A stretch of 25,381 nt of DNA from JAYPWI01 sp038135065 (GCA_038135065.1 JAYPWI010000043.1:1-25381); one strand, 5' to 3'. Shown: positions 1 to 7,531, numbered from the stretch's first letter. The notes: a model not told the origin generated them from the letters alone. Numbers and translations are program-made.

Positions 1-2
1 AC

Positions 3-875
3 GTGTACCCATCCCGGTTCCGTTACGAGGCACCGACCAGCCTCGAAGAAGCCATCAGCCTCCTCGGTACCCACGAGGACGCCAAGGTCCTGGCCGGTGG
101 TCAGAGCCTGATCCCCATGATGAAGCTCAGGTTCGCCTCGCCGGCGACCCTCGTCGACATCAACAACATTCCCGGCCTGAACTATCACCGGGCAGAACCC
201 GACGGCTCCTATCGGATCGGGGCGCTGTGTCGGCACGTCGATCTCGAGAAGTCCACCACCCTCGGTGATCACCAGCCGACGGTGGCCGCTGCTGCCCCCC
301 TCGTCGCCGATCCGATCGTGAGGACCAGGGGGACGTTCGTCGGCTCGGTCTGTCACGCCGACCCGCAGGGTGACTGGGCGTCGGTGATGGTTGCCCTCGA
401 CGGGTCGATCGTCGCCCAAGGCCCAGGCGGGCGACGCAGCATCTCGATCCATGATTTCGTGTCCGGACCCTTCCAAACCCTGCTGGCCGCCGATGAGATC
501 GCGGTGGAGGCGGTCATCCCCGCTGCGCAGGGCACGAGGGCCGGTGGGTACCTGAAGCTCGAACGGCGGGTCGGCGACTTCGCAACAGCCGGGGTGGCCA
601 TCGCCCTCGAACGGTCAGGGGGGACGGTTACCCGGGCCGGCATCGGCCTCACCGGGGTCGGCGCCGCGACCATCAACGCCTCCGAAGCGGCAGCCGCCCT
701 CGTTGGCAGCTCGCTGGATCCCGACGCAGTCGAGCAGGCGGCACAGCTCGCCTCGGGGGCTGCGCAGCCCCGATCGGACCATCGGGGAAGCGCCGACTAC
801 AAGCGTCACGTGGTCGGCACTTTCGTCCGACGGATCCTGGCCCAGATCGATCGCTCAACCACCAAGGCGGCCTGA
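3..875 (+). CDS. coxM: Aerobic CO dehydrogenase, medium FAD-binding subunit
   Basis: The 290-residue product is the flavoprotein subunit of the molybdenum CO dehydrogenase. It takes electrons from the 2Fe-2S subunit onto FAD and passes them towards the quinone pool. The N-terminus (YPSRFRYEAP) and the AGGQSLIPMMKLR segment near residues 31-43 match the first FAD-binding motif of the CoxM/CutM family. The second motif, usually TIGG followed by HADP, reads TFVGS then HADP near residues 112-120, so one glycine is replaced. Length is close to the Oligotropha protein, as recalled. The start is a GTG at the very edge of the window, so the ribosome site and promoter cannot be seen and a start further upstream is possible. 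One base separates its stop from coxS. The assignment is secure because coxS and coxL follow in the classical M-S-L order. Confidence 0.93.
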   Translation: MYPSRFRYEAPTSLEEAISLLGTHEDAKVLAGGQSLIPMMKLRFASPATLVDINNIPGLNYHRAEPDGSYRIGALCRHVDLEKSTTLGDHQPTVAAAAPLVADPIVRTRGTFVGSVCHADPQGDWASVMVALDGSIVAQGPGGRRSISIHDFVSGPFQTLLAADEIAVEAVIPAAQGTRAGGYLKLERRVGDFATAGVAIALERSGGTVTRAGIGLTGVGAATINASEAAAALVGSSLDPDAVEQAAQLASGAAQPRSDHRGSADYKRHVVGTFVRRILAQIDRSTTKAA

Positions 876-876
876 C

Positions 877-1434
877 ATGTCAAGTCTGTTCGAGGAGATC
901 CCCACCAGCGCCGCTGACGACGTGCCGGTGAGAACCGTCGAGTTGACGGTGAACGGAGAGCGACGGGCGGCCAATGTCGAACCCCGCCTGCTCCTGGCCC
1001 ATCTGCTGCGCAGCGGCTTCCGCTTGACGGGGACCCACACCGGTTGTGACACCACCAACTGCGGCGCCTGCACGGTGCTGTTCGATGGGCAGCCCATCAA
1101 GAGCTGCACCATGTTCGCCGTCCAGGCCAACGGCCACGAGGTGACCACGGTGGAGGGTCTTGCCACCGCCAGCGAACTCCATCCCATCCAGGAGGGGTTC
1201 AAGGACGAACACGGGCTCCAGTGCGGTTTCTGCACGCCAGGGATGATGATGAGCGCCAAGGCTCTTCTCGATGAGAACCCCAACCCCACCGAGGACGAGG
1301 TGCGCTGGGCTCTGGCCGGCAACCTCTGCCGCTGCACGGGCTACCAGAACATCGTCAAGGCCGTCTTGTGGGCTGCAGAGAAGATGCGGGGCGGCGAGGC
1401 CGCCGAAGCCGGTGCCACCGGAGAGGAGGGCTGA
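877..1434 (+). CDS. coxS: Aerobic CO dehydrogenase, small 2Fe-2S subunit
   Basis: The 185-residue product carries the two [2Fe-2S] clusters that move electrons from the Mo/Cu site to FAD. The plant-type proximal cluster ligands are C57, C62, C65 and C77 (GCDTTNCGAC then KSC). The second cluster ligands are C116 and C119 (CGFC) and C151 and C153 (CRC). Both sets are complete. The ATG at 877 lies one base after the coxM stop. A longer frame opens at 703 inside coxM, but its extra residues have no family similarity and were excluded. There is an extension of roughly 15 residues before the usual start of the ferredoxin fold and a short Gly/Glu/Ala-rich tail. It is translated with coxM and coxL. 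Confidence 0.95.
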   Translation: MSSLFEEIPTSAADDVPVRTVELTVNGERRAANVEPRLLLAHLLRSGFRLTGTHTGCDTTNCGACTVLFDGQPIKSCTMFAVQANGHEVTTVEGLATASELHPIQEGFKDEHGLQCGFCTPGMMMSAKALLDENPNPTEDEVRWALAGNLCRCTGYQNIVKAVLWAAEKMRGGEAAEAGATGEEG

Positions 1435-1435
1435 G

Positions 1436-3817
1436 ATGAGTCTCGACGAGATCAAGATCGGCGGTCTGGGGGCGAGTCGCCGCCGGGTCGAGGACAACCG
1501 CTTCATCCGGGGTAAGGGCAACTACGTCGACGACGTGGTGCTGCCCGGGATGCTGCACATGGAGATCCTGCGCAGCCCCCTTGCCCACGCCCGTATCAAG
1601 AGCATCGATGTGAGCGGTGCCTGGGCCATCCCCGGTGTTCGGTTGGTCTTGACGGGCGAGATGATGGCGGCCCGCAACCTGGCGTGGATGCCCACCCTGT
1701 CCTACGACACCCAGGCCGTGCTGGCCACCGACAAGGTGCGCTTCCAGGGCCAAGAGGTGGCCTGCGTCATCGCCGACGACCCCTATATCGCCAAGGATGG
1801 CTGCGAGGCCATCGTCGTCGATTACGAGCCCCTGCCCCCGATCGTCAACCCCGAACAGGCCATGGCCGCTGACGCCCCCCTGATTCGGGACGACAAGATC
1901 AACCAGACCGACAACGTGGTGTTCGATTGGGAGGTTGGCGACCGCGACGGCACCGACCGGGCGTTCGCCGAAGCCGACGTCGTCTCGGAGATCTCCCTCC
2001 ACTATCCGCGCTCTCATCCGTCACCGATCGAGGCGTGCGGGTCGATCGCCGACTTCGATCGGGCGACATCCAAGCTGACCGTCTACATGACCACCCAGGC
2101 CCCCCACATCATCCGTGCTGCGGTGGCCCTGGTCGCCGAGTTGCCCGAGCACATGATCAGGATCATCGCGCCTGACCTCGGCGGCGGTTTCGGCAACAAG
2201 GTTCCCGTCTACCCCGGGTACGTGGCGTCGATCCTTGCGTCGATCCTGCTGGAACGGCCCGTGAAGTGGATCGAAGACAAGAGCGGCAACCTGATCTCCA
2301 CCGGGTTCGGCCGTGATGTCTACCTGACTGGGCAGATGGCACTGCGCAACGACGGGAAGATCCTCGGCGTGCGGATGCACACCGACTCCGATCACGGGGC
2401 CTTCTTCTCCGATGCGCAGCCCAGCAAGTTCAAAATCGGCCTGATGCATTCGGCCTTCGCCTGCTACGACATCCCGAACGCCCATCTGACGGCCCGAGGT
2501 GTGTACACGAACAAGGCCCCGGGTGGGGTGGCCTATCGGTGCTCGTTCCGGGTCACCGAGGCCATGTTCTTCCAGGAACGGATGATCCAGGCCGCAGCCG
2601 ACGACCTCGGGATGGACCAGGCAGAGTTCCGTCGCCGCAACTTGGTGCGTGACGACGACTTCCCCCATCGCACACCGTTCGGGTTCCTCACTGACTCGGG
2701 GCAGTACGAGAAATGTCTCGATATCGGGCTCGAGGCCATCGGCTACCAGGACTTCTTGGCCCAGAAGGAAGAGGCAGCCAAACGCGGCCGCCTGCTCGGC
2801 ATCGGCATCTCGACGATGACCGAGCCGCTGGGGGCGGGCAACAGTCGTGAGTACGACATCATCGGTATCAAGATGTTCGACTCGGCCGAGTTGCGGGTGC
2901 ACATGACCGGGAAGGCCATCCTGCGGACCGGGGCCAAGACCCAGGGGCAGGGGCACGAGACCACATGGGCCCAGATCGTGGCTCACGAGCTGGGGATTCC
3001 GGCCGAGGACATCGTCGTGGAAGAGGGTGACACCGACACGGCACCGTTCGGCATGGGCACCTACGCCTCGCGGAGTACGCCGGTGGCTGGTGCTGCGGTG
3101 GCCATGGTGTCCCGCAAGATCCGTGCCAAGGCCCGCAAGATCGCGGCACACCTGCTCGAGGTGTCCGAGGAGGACGTCGAGTGGGAGCTCGGCCGGTTCC
3201 ACGTCCGGGGAGCTCCTGATCGGGGGGTGACCATCCAGGAATGTGCGATGGCCGCCTACAGCAACGTCCCCGACGGCATGGAGCCGGGTCTAGAGAACAA
3301 CGCCTATTACGACCCACCGAACCTGACCTGGCCGTTTGCCTGCTACATCGCGACCGTCGAGGTGGACCCCGAGACGGGGGTGTGGGATGTGCTCCGGGTG
3401 GTTGCCGTGGACGACTGCGGGGTGCGGATCAACCCCATGATCGTCGAAGGGCAGATCATGGGCGGTCTCACCGAGGCCTACGCCATGGCGAACATGCAGT
3501 TCATCACCTTCGATGAGGACGGCAACTGCGTGGGCTCCAACTACATGGACTACCTGCTGCCCACCGCGTGGGAGACACCGGGCTTCGAACTGCACGAGGT
3601 CGTGACTCCCTGTCCCCACCACCCCATCGGGGCCAAGGGAATCGGCGAGTGCGCCACTGTCGGGGGCCCGGCCGCATTCGTGAACGCAGTCATGGACGCC
3701 CTGAAGGGCCATGGAGTTCGCAACGTCGACATGCCGCTGCTGCCCGACCGGGTGTACCAGGCCATCACCACCGGCCAGGATGTGTCAGGGGCACCCCCGG
3801 TCAGGACCGGATCGTGA
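1436..3817 (+). CDS. coxL: Aerobic CO dehydrogenase, large Mo/Cu catalytic subunit, form I
   Basis: This 793-residue xanthine-oxidase-family protein binds the molybdopterin cytosine dinucleotide cofactor and the CuSMoO2 centre and oxidises CO to CO2. The decisive sign is AYRCSFR with Cys369, the copper-ligand loop of true (form I) CO dehydrogenases; form II homologues carry AYRGAGR. Other family segments are the GGGFGNK cofactor loop, a QGQGHET segment, and GIGE with Glu738 near the C-terminus, the general-base position of the family. The residue after that glutamate is Cys739, where I recall Ser in the Oligotropha enzyme. The ATG at 1436 lies one base after the coxS stop; a longer frame opening at 1271 is only coxS sequence out of frame. 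The stop overlaps the GTG of the next gene by four bases. Function is confident; physiological use (growth or atmospheric scavenging) cannot be told from sequence. Confidence 0.96.
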   Translation: MSLDEIKIGGLGASRRRVEDNRFIRGKGNYVDDVVLPGMLHMEILRSPLAHARIKSIDVSGAWAIPGVRLVLTGEMMAARNLAWMPTLSYDTQAVLATDKVRFQGQEVACVIADDPYIAKDGCEAIVVDYEPLPPIVNPEQAMAADAPLIRDDKINQTDNVVFDWEVGDRDGTDRAFAEADVVSEISLHYPRSHPSPIEACGSIADFDRATSKLTVYMTTQAPHIIRAAVALVAELPEHMIRIIAPDLGGGFGNKVPVYPGYVASILASILLERPVKWIEDKSGNLISTGFGRDVYLTGQMALRNDGKILGVRMHTDSDHGAFFSDAQPSKFKIGLMHSAFACYDIPNAHLTARGVYTNKAPGGVAYRCSFRVTEAMFFQERMIQAAADDLGMDQAEFRRRNLVRDDDFPHRTPFGFLTDSGQYEKCLDIGLEAIGYQDFLAQKEEAAKRGRLLGIGISTMTEPLGAGNSREYDIIGIKMFDSAELRVHMTGKAILRTGAKTQGQGHETTWAQIVAHELGIPAEDIVVEEGDTDTAPFGMGTYASRSTPVAGAAVAMVSRKIRAKARKIAAHLLEVSEEDVEWELGRFHVRGAPDRGVTIQECAMAAYSNVPDGMEPGLENNAYYDPPNLTWPFACYIATVEVDPETGVWDVLRVVAVDDCGVRINPMIVEGQIMGGLTEAYAMANMQFITFDEDGNCVGSNYMDYLLPTAWETPGFELHEVVTPCPHHPIGAKGIGECATVGGPAAFVNAVMDALKGHGVRNVDMPLLPDRVYQAITTGQDVSGAPPVRTGS

Positions 3818-4740
3818 CACCCAGCCGCGCGATCGAGGGATGGGGTGTCCTCGAACGCGCGGTCGAACTCGCCCGGCTCGGTGAAGCCTTCGTCCTGGCC
3901 ACCGTCGTGTGGCGTGAAGGGCCGTCGTCGGGGCAGCAGGGTTCACGGGCGATCTATACCGCCAGCGGAGAGATCCATGGCTGGATCGGAGGGGCGTGCG
4001 CCGAACCGGTGTTCATCCGCGAGGCCATCGCCACCCTCGAAGCGGGAACGCCGCGTCTGCTAGTCCTGGGCGATAGCGAGCGCTTCGGCGACTTGCCGCA
4101 GGGAACGGCTGCCGTGGCGATGTCCTGCCAGAGCGATGGCGCACTGCAGATCTATCTGGAGCCTGTGATGTCCAACCCACATCTGGTGATCGTCGGTGAC
4201 ACACCGATGGCGGCCACCCTGGCCGTGCTGGCCGAGCAACTCGACTGGCACGTCGAGCAGGTGGCGGGCCCCTCGTTCGGCGAGGGCATGATCACCGAGC
4301 GGTCGGCTGTGGTGGTTGCCACCCAAGGACACGGCGACGAGGACGTGTTGATGGGGGCCCTCAAGGCCAGGCCCGGGTACCTCGGCCTGGTCGCTTCGCA
4401 CCGTCGTGGAGATGCGGTCCGACAATTCCTGGTCGGGCAGGGAATCGAAGAGGACGCCCTAGCCGTGCTTCGGGCCCCTGCCGGACTCGACCTGGGTCGG
4501 ACGACTCACAAAGAGGTCGCAGTGGCCATCCTGGCCGAGTTGGTTCAGCTCCGGGCTGCGGGTGTGCTTGGAGGGGTCGACAGCCCCGCCGCACTCGTCG
4601 TCACCGCCGTCGATCCGATCTGCGGCATGACGGTGAACGTCACGGCCGACAGCCACCGACTCGAGGTCGGTGGCGAGACGTTCTACTTCTGCTGCCCGGG
4701 TTGCCGGGCCGCTTATGCAACTGCTCAGGGAGTGACCTGA
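3814..4740 (+). CDS. XdhC/CoxI-family cofactor maturation protein with C-terminal YHS domain
   Basis: The 308-residue protein has three parts. Residues 5-90 are an XdhC/CoxI N-terminal domain (PSSGQQGSRA, then GGACAEP with Cys62). Residues 125-245 are the XdhC Rossmann-like domain (LVIVGDTPMA, RAPAGLDLG, EVAVAILAEL). Residues 266-305 are a YHS/TRASH-like domain with DPICGMTV and FYFCCPGC, giving Cys270, Cys293, Cys294 and Cys297. XdhC relatives hold molybdenum cofactor and help its sulfuration before insertion; YHS domains often bind metal. A role in building or loading the Mo/Cu centre is inferred. The GTG start at 3814 overlaps the coxL stop (GTGA), which argues for translational coupling and against the longer frame from 3568. 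The stop overlaps the coxG ATG (TGATG). Confidence 0.88.
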   Translation: MTPSRAIEGWGVLERAVELARLGEAFVLATVVWREGPSSGQQGSRAIYTASGEIHGWIGGACAEPVFIREAIATLEAGTPRLLVLGDSERFGDLPQGTAAVAMSCQSDGALQIYLEPVMSNPHLVIVGDTPMAATLAVLAEQLDWHVEQVAGPSFGEGMITERSAVVVATQGHGDEDVLMGALKARPGYLGLVASHRRGDAVRQFLVGQGIEEDALAVLRAPAGLDLGRTTHKEVAVAILAELVQLRAAGVLGGVDSPAALVVTAVDPICGMTVNVTADSHRLEVGGETFYFCCPGCRAAYATAQGVT

Positions 4741-5324
4741 TGGAGATCAAGAACGAGTTCGAGGTCAGCCAGCCGATCGAGACGGTGTGGGCATTCTTCG
4801 GGGACATCCCCCAAGTTGCTGCCTGCCTTCCTGGTACGGAGCTGACCGACGAACTGGGAGACGACCACTACGGCGGCACGGTGGCCATCGGCCTCGGCCC
4901 CGTGAAACTCGACTTCGACGGTCAGGCCAAGATCGCCGAACGCAACGAGGCCAGCCGGACCATCGCCGTTGACGCCAGCGGGGCGGACAAGAAGGGGCGG
5001 GGTCAGGCCGCGCTTGCCCTGACGGCAGCGCTGACCAGCGCTGGGTCCGGGACCCGGGTGGATGTCACCATGGACCTGCAGATCAGTGGCGCCGCAGCCC
5101 AGTACGGGCGAGGTCTGGTGAGCGACATCACCTCGGTGTTGCTCGACGACTTCGCAGCGAACGTCCAGAACCGGCTGACGGCCATTGCGGAGGGCCGGGA
5201 TCCCAACCAGGTCGCCCAGGTCAAGGCGGCCAGCGGTCTGGCCATCGGCTTGCGGGCGGCCCGCATGGCCCTGACCCGATTGTTCCGCAGGTTCTTCCTG
5301 CCGTACCGACCCGAGTTCGTCTGA
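4740..5324 (+). CDS. coxG: CoxG, SRPBCC-family CO dehydrogenase partner
   Basis: The 194-residue protein is a CoxG/SRPBCC lipid-binding-fold protein. Residues 1-145 give the START-like barrel (MEIKNEFEV, VWAFFGDIPQVAACLPG, then the long C-terminal helix of the domain). CoxG is known to link CO dehydrogenase to the membrane and has been reported to deliver quinone to the enzyme. The last 20 or so residues (ARMALTRLFRRFFLPY) are basic and aromatic and could lie on the membrane surface. The ATG overlaps the upstream stop by one base, so translation is probably coupled. It sits between the catalytic genes and the five small membrane proteins, which suits a role at the enzyme-membrane interface. 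Confidence 0.92.
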   Translation: MEIKNEFEVSQPIETVWAFFGDIPQVAACLPGTELTDELGDDHYGGTVAIGLGPVKLDFDGQAKIAERNEASRTIAVDASGADKKGRGQAALALTAALTSAGSGTRVDVTMDLQISGAAAQYGRGLVSDITSVLLDDFAANVQNRLTAIAEGRDPNQVAQVKAASGLAIGLRAARMALTRLFRRFFLPYRPEFV

Positions 5325-5334
5325 GGAGGCTGTC

Positions 5335-5586
5335 ATGTTGTGGTGGATCGGAAATCTGATCCTGCTCCTAGCGGTGGTCCCGATCGCGGTAGCTCTGCTC
5401 AACCGGGTGCTTGCCGCCTTGGAGCGGATCCGTAAGGCCAGCGACGAGATCCTGGCCGGGGGAGTGGGCCTGATCGGGGAGGTCGACGCGGCGCCTGAGC
5501 TGCTGGCCACCACCGATCAGACGATCACCGAGGTTGCCGACGGCGCAGTTCGCTACGCCGGTTCGGTCGGAAAGCTGTTGGGGTAG
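5335..5586 (+). CDS. Small single-span membrane protein 1 of 5 in the cox operon
   Basis: This 83-residue protein has no family I can name. A membrane helix spans about residues 3-22 (WWIGNLILLLAVVPIAVALL). Basic residues follow (NRVLAALERIRK), so by the positive-inside rule the tail faces the cytoplasm, where CO dehydrogenase works. The tail (residues 23-83) is mostly predicted helix with a Gly-rich break near 42-47. A strong ribosome site, GAGGAGG, lies at 5323-5329, overlapping the end of coxG; the start is therefore firm and the gene belongs to the cox operon. It is the first of five similarly built neighbours. A role as membrane anchor or scaffold for CO dehydrogenase is inferred from position and topology only. 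Confidence 0.85.
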   Translation: MLWWIGNLILLLAVVPIAVALLNRVLAALERIRKASDEILAGGVGLIGEVDAAPELLATTDQTITEVADGAVRYAGSVGKLLG

Positions 5587-5595
5587 GAGGTCCTG

Positions 5596-5823
5596 ATGCC
5601 ACTTGTTGCATGGGTGACCGTTGTCATCGCTGGTTTGATCATCGTGGCGGCCGCCCTCGGCCTCTTCAGGGTGGTCATGCACCTGCGGTCGGTCGACGCG
5701 ACCCTCGAAGCGCTCACCGGAGGGGTCCAGGTCGTCGCCGATCGAACCTCGACGGTGCCCACGGTGCTGCCCTCGGTCAATGCGAGCTTGCAGCCGGTCC
5801 GAGATTTCTGTGAATCGATCTGA
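5596..5823 (+). CDS. Small single-span membrane protein 2 of 5 in the cox operon
   Basis: This 75-residue protein is not one I recognise. It has one membrane helix at about residues 4-26 (VAWVTVVIAGLIIVAAALGL), then a basic segment (FRVVMHLR) placing the tail inside. The tail (VDATLEALTGGVQVVADRT) keeps the pattern of its neighbours: a short amphipathic helix, a polar Thr/Ser patch and a second helix. It starts 10 bases after the previous stop behind TAGGAGG. The length, topology and hydrophobic pattern resemble the flanking four products, suggesting an old duplication series, although direct identity is low. Function is unknown; a structural role at the membrane beside CoxG is inferred. Confidence 0.83.
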   Translation: MPLVAWVTVVIAGLIIVAAALGLFRVVMHLRSVDATLEALTGGVQVVADRTSTVPTVLPSVNASLQPVRDFCESI

Positions 5824-5837
5824 AGGGGGGAACTGAG

Positions 5838-6098
5838 ATGATGCTCTTGGCCGAGTCCACCACCGGATGGACCATCGGATACGTCATCGGGATCGTGGTC
5901 GTGGTGGCCGTGGTCGCCCTTGTTGTGCCCATTCTCCTGCTCGCCCGATCGATCGGGAACCGGGCAGTCGCCATCAACGCAGCACTGGAGGAAGCAGTCA
6001 CCAACACTGCTGCCCTCAGCGAACTGAACACCACCATCGAATCGGCTGAGGCCATCGTCGCCGGGTTGGCCCGGGGCCGGGCCCGGTTGGGAGGTTGA
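5838..6098 (+). CDS. Small single-span membrane protein 3 of 5 in the cox operon
   Basis: The 86-residue product has a polar N-terminus of about 12 residues, one Val/Ile-rich membrane helix at residues 13-36, and a helical tail (ARSIGNRAVAINAALEEAVT). The next gene product has the same layout and a related tail: a basic residue after the helix, then I-x2-A/T-L-E, then an NTA motif and a polar stretch. Two ATG codons stand in tandem at 5838 and 5841; either fits the AAGGGGGG ribosome site just upstream. Fifteen bases separate it from the previous gene and one from the next. No known domain is visible. Membrane scaffold for CO dehydrogenase is an inference from context. Confidence 0.84.
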   Translation: MMLLAESTTGWTIGYVIGIVVVVAVVALVVPILLLARSIGNRAVAINAALEEAVTNTAALSELNTTIESAEAIVAGLARGRARLGG

Positions 6099-6099
6099 C

Positions 6100-6390
6100 A
6101 TGGGGATACTTGCCCTGACAGATACCCAGGAGAGCCTGTGGTGGGGGGCCATCGTCGGAGGGATCGTGGTCATAGTGGCCGTGGTCGCCCTGCTGACCAT
6201 GCTCGTCATGCTCGTCCGAACCATCGAGCGTCGGGTGGAGGTCATCAAGGACACCCTCGAGCGCGCGGCGGCCAACACCGCCGACACTGCACTGATCGCC
6301 GAAACCGCGGCCAGGGTCGATGCTGTCCTGTCCGAAGGCCTGGAACACCACCTGTTCCTCGGCCGTGTTCTCGACAAGGTGCGCTCATGA
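6100..6390 (+). CDS. Small single-span membrane protein 4 of 5 in the cox operon
   Basis: The 96-residue product has a short N-terminus, a membrane helix at about residues 15-38 (AIVGGIVVIVAVVALLTMLV) and a cytoplasmic tail beginning VRTIERRVEVIKDTLERAAA. The tail is charged, Ala-rich and probably a long helix that could pair in a coiled coil. It is the closest relative of the preceding protein, sharing the NTA segment after a Leu-Glu helix. GGGAGG lies five bases before the ATG. Its last codons overlap the ATG of the next gene (ATGA), so translation is coupled. I know no named family for it. Confidence 0.85.
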   Translation: MGILALTDTQESLWWGAIVGGIVVIVAVVALLTMLVMLVRTIERRVEVIKDTLERAAANTADTALIAETAARVDAVLSEGLEHHLFLGRVLDKVRS

Positions 6391-6749
6391 CAACGCTCGT
6401 CGTGCTCTCCGTCATCCTGATTGCGGTGTTGATCGCCGGTCTGGCCGGCTACCTGTTCATCGTGGGTGGCCAGCTGACCCGCATCGCCGGGCTGCTCGAG
6501 GACTGTTCGGAGATCGTTGCCAAGATCAGATCCGACGCCGAGGTGATCGGCCCCGGGGTGGAACGCATCAACAACACCGGTGGCGTCATCGCCGGAGCAC
6601 TCCCGTTGCTCTACGGCATGGCCGAAGGCATTGTCACCGGGGCTACCTATGAACCAGCCCCCGAAGCCGAGCCGGTGCCTGCGGTCCCCGCGATGGGTAC
6701 CCGACGCAGTCGGCTGCACGAAGGGGTGGGCTACCACCCCGAGGGCTAG
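6387..6749 (+). CDS. Small single-span membrane protein 5 of 5, proline-rich tail
   Basis: The 120-residue product is the last and longest of the five. A membrane helix spans about residues 3-27 (VVLSVILIAVLIAGLAGYLF), followed by a helical region (GGQLTRIAGLLEDCSEIVAK) and a second, moderately hydrophobic stretch near 68-86. The tail from about residue 88 is Pro/Glu/Ala-rich (EPAPEAEPVPAVPA) and ends with a basic, Tyr/His-containing stub, which looks like a flexible docking arm. The start at 6387 overlaps the preceding stop (ATGA); a longer frame from 6138 only reads the previous gene out of frame. This closes the operon, 24 bases from the convergent maturation operon. Function is unknown. 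Confidence 0.83.
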   Translation: MTTLVVLSVILIAVLIAGLAGYLFIVGGQLTRIAGLLEDCSEIVAKIRSDAEVIGPGVERINNTGGVIAGALPLLYGMAEGIVTGATYEPAPEAEPVPAVPAMGTRRSRLHEGVGYHPEG

Positions 6750-6773
6750 CTCACCGTCCGTTGCCGGCTGGGG

Positions 6774-7250
6774 TCAGTCTCCGACATCGTCGGGGGCTGG
6801 CGGCTCGGCACCATCGCTTCCTGAGAGGCGGCGTCGGGTGGTCAGCGGCCCTGCGGTTGGTGCCCGGTAGCTCCCGATCCAGTCGTCGTCCCACGCCTGG
6901 TCATATTGCTGGGGCGCGCACCCTGGGTTGTAGACGGCGATGAGTTCTCGCGTGATCTGTTCGCGGTGGGAGGTGCGGCCCCCGGGCACCTCGTAGGTGC
7001 AGATGTGGAGTCCCCATTTGTCGCCGGCCCGTCGCTCCCAGCACCGGGCCCTCGGATGCCCGAACGGTAGCCCGGCCGTGGTGAGGTCATCGGCGTGATC
7101 GACGTCGAGCACTGCGTAATCGTGCGGTCGGGCTTGGGGGTCGGCTCGGTACAGGATGGCGAACACCGCACCAACGGGGGGCGGGGTAAACCCACCGAGG
7201 ACCCGCGGCCCCTCGAAGGGATACCCGGCCAACGAACCGAGCCGGATCAC
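6774..7250 (-). CDS. Conserved hypothetical protein (GTG start) at end of cox maturation operon
   Basis: The 158-residue soluble protein has no named domain that I can assign. It resembles a recurrent bacterial hypothetical family, recalled rather than searched, with segments such as AGYPFEGPRVLGGF near the start, VFAILYRADP, YAVLDVDHADDL, CWERRAGDKWGLHI, CTYEVPGG and NPGCAPQQYDQAWDDDWIG. The conserved Trp, Cys and Asp residues suggest a folded enzyme or nucleic-acid-related domain, but no activity can be claimed. The C-terminal 25 residues are Ser/Pro/Asp-rich and probably disordered. The GTG at 7250 overlaps the stop of the upstream gene by three bases and was preferred to an ATG at 7304, which lies well inside that gene. 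It is the last gene of the minus-strand operon. Confidence 0.75.
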   Translation of the reverse strand: MIRLGSLAGYPFEGPRVLGGFTPPPVGAVFAILYRADPQARPHDYAVLDVDHADDLTTAGLPFGHPRARCWERRAGDKWGLHICTYEVPGGRTSHREQITRELIAVYNPGCAPQQYDQAWDDDWIGSYRAPTAGPLTTRRRLSGSDGAEPPAPDDVGD

Positions 7251-7531
7251 TCGTCGAATCCCAGGTCGTCCTCGCCGATCACCTCGGCACGGGTCACGGG
7301 CCATGGCGGAAGTCCCGCGGTCGCGACTGCGTCAGCGAAGGCCGGAAGGGCGGCGTCCACGGCCGCGTCGGGGTTGTCGGCCTCGACGACGATCTGGGCC
7401 CCATAGGCCATCGCACCCACACCCGATGCAACACCGCCCAGGGGGGCCACGGCATCGGCCAGGGCCACCACCTCGTCGAGTTCTACCGGCCGATCGCCTT
7501 CGGCTTGTAGGGAGACACTCCACTTACTCAT
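7247..7531 (-). CDS. Small conserved hypothetical protein downstream of coxE
   Basis: The 94-residue acidic protein (starts MSKWSVSLQA) is not recognised. Its pattern of beta strand, helix (VELDEVVALADAVAPLGG), strand (GAQIVVEADN) and helix (PDAAVDAALPAFADAVATAG) suggests a small ferredoxin-like alpha/beta fold. The ATG at 7531 has GGGAGG about nine bases upstream and lies four bases after the coxE stop; an alternative start at 7609 lies in coxE and was rejected. Its stop overlaps the GTG of the following gene, so the two unknowns are probably made together. Position at the end of a coxD-coxE operon hints at, but does not prove, a part in CO dehydrogenase maturation. Confidence 0.75.
   Translation of the reverse strand: MSKWSVSLQAEGDRPVELDEVVALADAVAPLGGVASGVGAMAYGAQIVVEADNPDAAVDAALPAFADAVATAGLPPWPVTRAEVIGEDDLGFDE

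Noticed and set aside
2021..3202. 393-codon minus-strand open frame inside coxL
   Set aside because: It is antisense to a fully supported catalytic subunit; the product is His/Gly/Asp-rich with no family sequence, as expected from high-GC codon use.
5553..6737. 394-codon minus-strand open frame across the five small membrane protein genes
   Set aside because: The plus-strand frames each have good ribosome sites, precise packing and clear membrane helices. The antisense product is Thr/Ser/Asp/His-rich low-complexity sequence.
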